Positions 39,901 through 40,762 of a stretch of DNA of 40,762 bases are shown here, one piece after another. The notes beneath the pieces were generated by a model. It saw nothing but the letters and a program-made list of their open reading frames with translations, was not told the DNA's origin and searched no databases. This stretch comes from Corallococcus sp. CA053C (GTDB lineage: Bacteria; Myxococcota; Myxococcia; Myxococcales; Myxococcaceae), in assembly GCF_003611675.1 (NCBI RefSeq), contig NZ_RAWA01000035.1:1-40762 (forward strand), read 5' to 3'. Made by a program: the position numbers and the translations under genes. Every line of letters begins with the position of its first letter. Position 1 is the first letter of the stretch.

Positions 39901-40519
39901 GGGTGCCCGCCGGCTGCGCGCGCCGGCCCTGGTCGCGTCCCACCGCGAGCCCGAAGTCCAGCACCTTCACCTGCCCGTGCACCACCAGCACGTTCCCGGG
40001 CTTCAGGTCGCGGTGGATGATGCCGCGCCGGTGCAGGTACGCGAGCGCCTGGAGCGTCTGCACCAGCAGCGACACCTGCGTCGTCAGCGGCGCGTCCGTA
40101 CCGGCCTCCACCAGCGTGCGCGCGTCCTCCAGCAGGTCCATGGCCAGGTAGGGCCGGCCCTCGTCGTCGAAGCCGTAGTCCAGCACGCGGATGACGTGCG
40201 GGTGGCGCAGCGACACCAGCGTCTGGAACTCGTGCGCCAGCGACAGCGCCATGCCCTGCGTGGCGAACGCGGAGGGCGTGCCCTTCCCGGGGTGCCGCGC
40301 CAGGTCCGCCACCGTCTTGTGCAGCCGCTTGAGGGCCACCGGCCCGGACAGCCCGTCCTGGGCGAGCCACACCGTGCCCGCGCCGCCCCGACCCAGCAGG
40401 TCCAGGATGCGGTAGCGACGGCCCACCACCTCCGGGCCCACCTCCGGACCCACTTCGGGAGACGACTCGGGCTCCGGCAGCTCCGGCCGGATGGGTGTCT
40501 GGGAGATGGGGTGAGACAT
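36899..40519 (-). CDS. PknK-like Ser/Thr kinase fused to AAA ATPase and TPR region
   Basis: A 1206-residue cytoplasmic signalling protein. The kinase domain (about 36-290) has GRGGAG, K64 (VALKRLHK), HRDLKPGN (169-176), DFG (188-190) and an APE motif. The ATPase module follows with Walker A GESGVGKS (337-344) and Walker B VVILED (444-449), as in MalT/STAND-type proteins; from about 620 to 1200 come helical TPR-like repeats. The combination matches kinases annotated PknK/AAA-fused in myxobacteria, where the TPR region binds regulators. ATG 40519 lies 35 residues before the kinase fold and has no good ribosome-binding site; a TTG at 40582 is possible. A methyltransferase gene is coupled downstream. 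Confidence 0.9.
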   Translation of the reverse strand: MSHPISQTPIRPELPEPESSPEVGPEVGPEVVGRRYRILDLLGRGGAGTVWLAQDGLSGPVALKRLHKTVADLARHPGKGTPSAFATQGMALSLAHEFQTLVSLRHPHVIRVLDYGFDDEGRPYLAMDLLEDARTLVEAGTDAPLTTQVSLLVQTLQALAYLHRRGIIHRDLKPGNVLVVHGQVKVLDFGLAVGRDQGRRAQPAGTPGYLAPELFEDQPPSEQTDLFGFGAMACQMFFGRLPHGGQVFATPGFPPALKALLEQLVAPDAHRRPRDAQAAIAALCAATDQPLPAESAATRDSFLQSARFVGRVREREHLMDVLDRAMAGQGSAWLVGGESGVGKSRLLEEMRAQALVRGAVVVRGQAVDTGGLPYQEWRAVLRWLPMLTELSDREARVLKPLVPDMEALLGHAVPAAPELDAEMAQLRLHQTVEDVFARLSQPTVVILEDLHQAHSESLQLLARLAARASGLPLLLLASFRDDETPQLPERVPGSRTLRLPRLDAEEIALLGESMLGAVGRRPDVLELLRRETEGNPFFLVEVVRALAEDAGGLDRLGDRLGAQLGDRLEARALPERVWAGGMRALVQRRLEKVPRSARGLLDVAALLGRELDLPVLQRAAPGVDVEAWLTDCAAAAVLDVADGRWRFAHDKLRERLLEDLTPGSRPALHRRAAEALEAAHPRGHAAALSYHWGQAQDAAREALHARRAGEEALEVGACREALPLLTRALTRAPNATAREQGHMEALLAEARFQLGDLEAFRAHAEAALRHFGWPVPTTRTGWVLGTLWQALSRLAQSARPDAYVDDSARRREVRRVAGRLLMRLTDAFIYAQEALPVLWSGLRMLNLCEPAGPSPELARGYTVMAVVAGTVPVHRVADAWVKRAGEVAERVGRPVDLAYVLNRNAVCAVYQAHWQDVEAWLRRATSIVDSVGDLRLAEECRALLTVALCYQGQFARGLPLMDWLEASAVRRGAVQTQHWAMHYRAHILLRLGEHGRARVALEPALAWTEAHGGATDRIIVDGTLALLCLREGDAAGARAAAEKALVRLSAGKPVAHFVYFGATAVAEVLLTLWARETPGPGLQALSHSARVALKAVEDFARVFPFGEPSAWLWRGCEAWLAGKHPKAFRAWQRCITEATKRRMPYEAARARLEWARHLPVEDPERADLLRRAVEDFTRLDAREDLARAEAEQALGITAEGMAVTTR

Positions 40520-40714
40520 GAGGGGAGGCCGCCCTGTCGTCAGGATATCCCCCCTTCCCGTGCGGGAGGGGATTGAATGCAAGTCGGGTAAAGGCGAGCC
40601 GGGTGGCGCTCGTGACCCTGGGGAGCGACCCGGCGGGCATCACCGGGCGGGCCGTCTTCCCCGGGGGGTGGCAGCACCCCATTTCTTGGGTCTGGGACAC
40701 AGGGAGGAGCGTCG

Positions 40715-40762
40715 ATGGCGGGCTACGACTTCGATTTGTTCACGGTGGGCGCGGGATCGGGC
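40715..40762 (+). CDS. gor: Glutathione-disulfide reductase, N-terminus (partial)
   Basis: Only 16 codons are in the window: MAGYDFDLFTVGAGSG. This matches the start of FAD-dependent glutathione reductase, with the beginning of the GxGxxG dinucleotide-binding motif (VGAGSG). ATG 40715 follows AGGGAGGAG at good spacing. The gene is divergent from the kinase gene across a 195-base gap with no other gene. The related dihydrolipoamide or mercuric reductases cannot be fully excluded from so few residues. Confidence 0.7.
   Translation, partial: MAGYDFDLFTVGAGSG

Noticed and set aside
40520-40714. Short GC-rich inverted repeats in the kinase/glutathione reductase divergent gap
   Set aside because: Stems of 4-5 bp are expected by chance at this base composition.
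1-40762. CRISPR arrays, tRNA or rRNA genes, insertion sequences, prophage genes
   Set aside because: Looked for on both strands; no spaced direct repeats, cloverleaf, transposase or phage structural gene was found by reading.

Overview
The window comes from a very GC-rich chromosome. Its content points to a myxobacterium of the Cystobacterineae (Myxococcus/Corallococcus type): two large Ser/Thr kinases, two adjacent DUF2378 paralogues (a family expanded in Myxococcus), a DUF2171 protein, a Kelch protein with a Cys-rich tail, a Sel1 lipoprotein and many lipobox-bearing proteins. I see no tRNA, rRNA, CRISPR array, insertion sequence or phage gene. This is ordinary chromosomal accessory and housekeeping DNA, with one unusual duplicated locus.

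Layout. 0.2-6.4 kb: a PDR-type [2Fe-2S] reductase, an RDD membrane protein, a convergent Ser/Thr kinase with a Pro-rich periplasmic tail, and a divergent subtilase lipoprotein. 6.5-11.4 kb: a small lipoprotein, a di-haem cytochrome c peroxidase lipoprotein, an exported M24 peptidase, a small unknown protein and a Kelch lipoprotein. 11.5-14.6 kb: DUF2171 protein, a 65-residue helical protein, a MalK/UgpC-type ATPase, a DUF427 protein and an alpha/beta hydrolase. 14.7-19.3 kb: an octahaem cytochrome with HEAT/TPR tail, followed by two convergent copies of a two-gene lipoprotein cassette. 19.6-25.4 kb: a complete RND efflux operon (TolC, adaptor, HAE1 pump). 25.4-29.1 kb: a translationally coupled lipid operon (patatin with a cyclic-nucleotide-binding-like domain, KASIII-like thiolase, TMEM68/DAGAT-like acyltransferase). 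29.0-32.9 kb: tandem DUF2378 paralogues and a divergent 762-residue orphan. 33.0-40.8 kb: Sel1 lipoprotein, a short-chain dehydrogenase without the catalytic Tyr, a zinc-ribbon methyltransferase coupled to a PknK-like kinase/ATPase/TPR protein, and the first 16 codons of a glutathione reductase.

The best candidate for something undescribed is the 16.8-19.3 kb locus. Two lipoproteins (16817-17548 + and 18666-19295 -) share an EYC motif and an HxHP motif exactly 55 residues later. One has a full JAMM metallopeptidase signature (HSHP-x6-S-x2-D). Each is followed by a second small lipoprotein, and these partners are also homologous to each other. Just after the first cassette lies a 48-bp direct copy (40/48 identical) of the 3' end of the upstream cytochrome gene, which marks the locus as a duplication product. 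The function of the cassette is unknown; a surface or periplasmic metallopeptidase with a cognate partner is my hypothesis.

Start codons were chosen from ribosome-binding sites, signal peptides and family alignment, so many differ from the longest open frame. All family calls are from reading motifs, not from a search.
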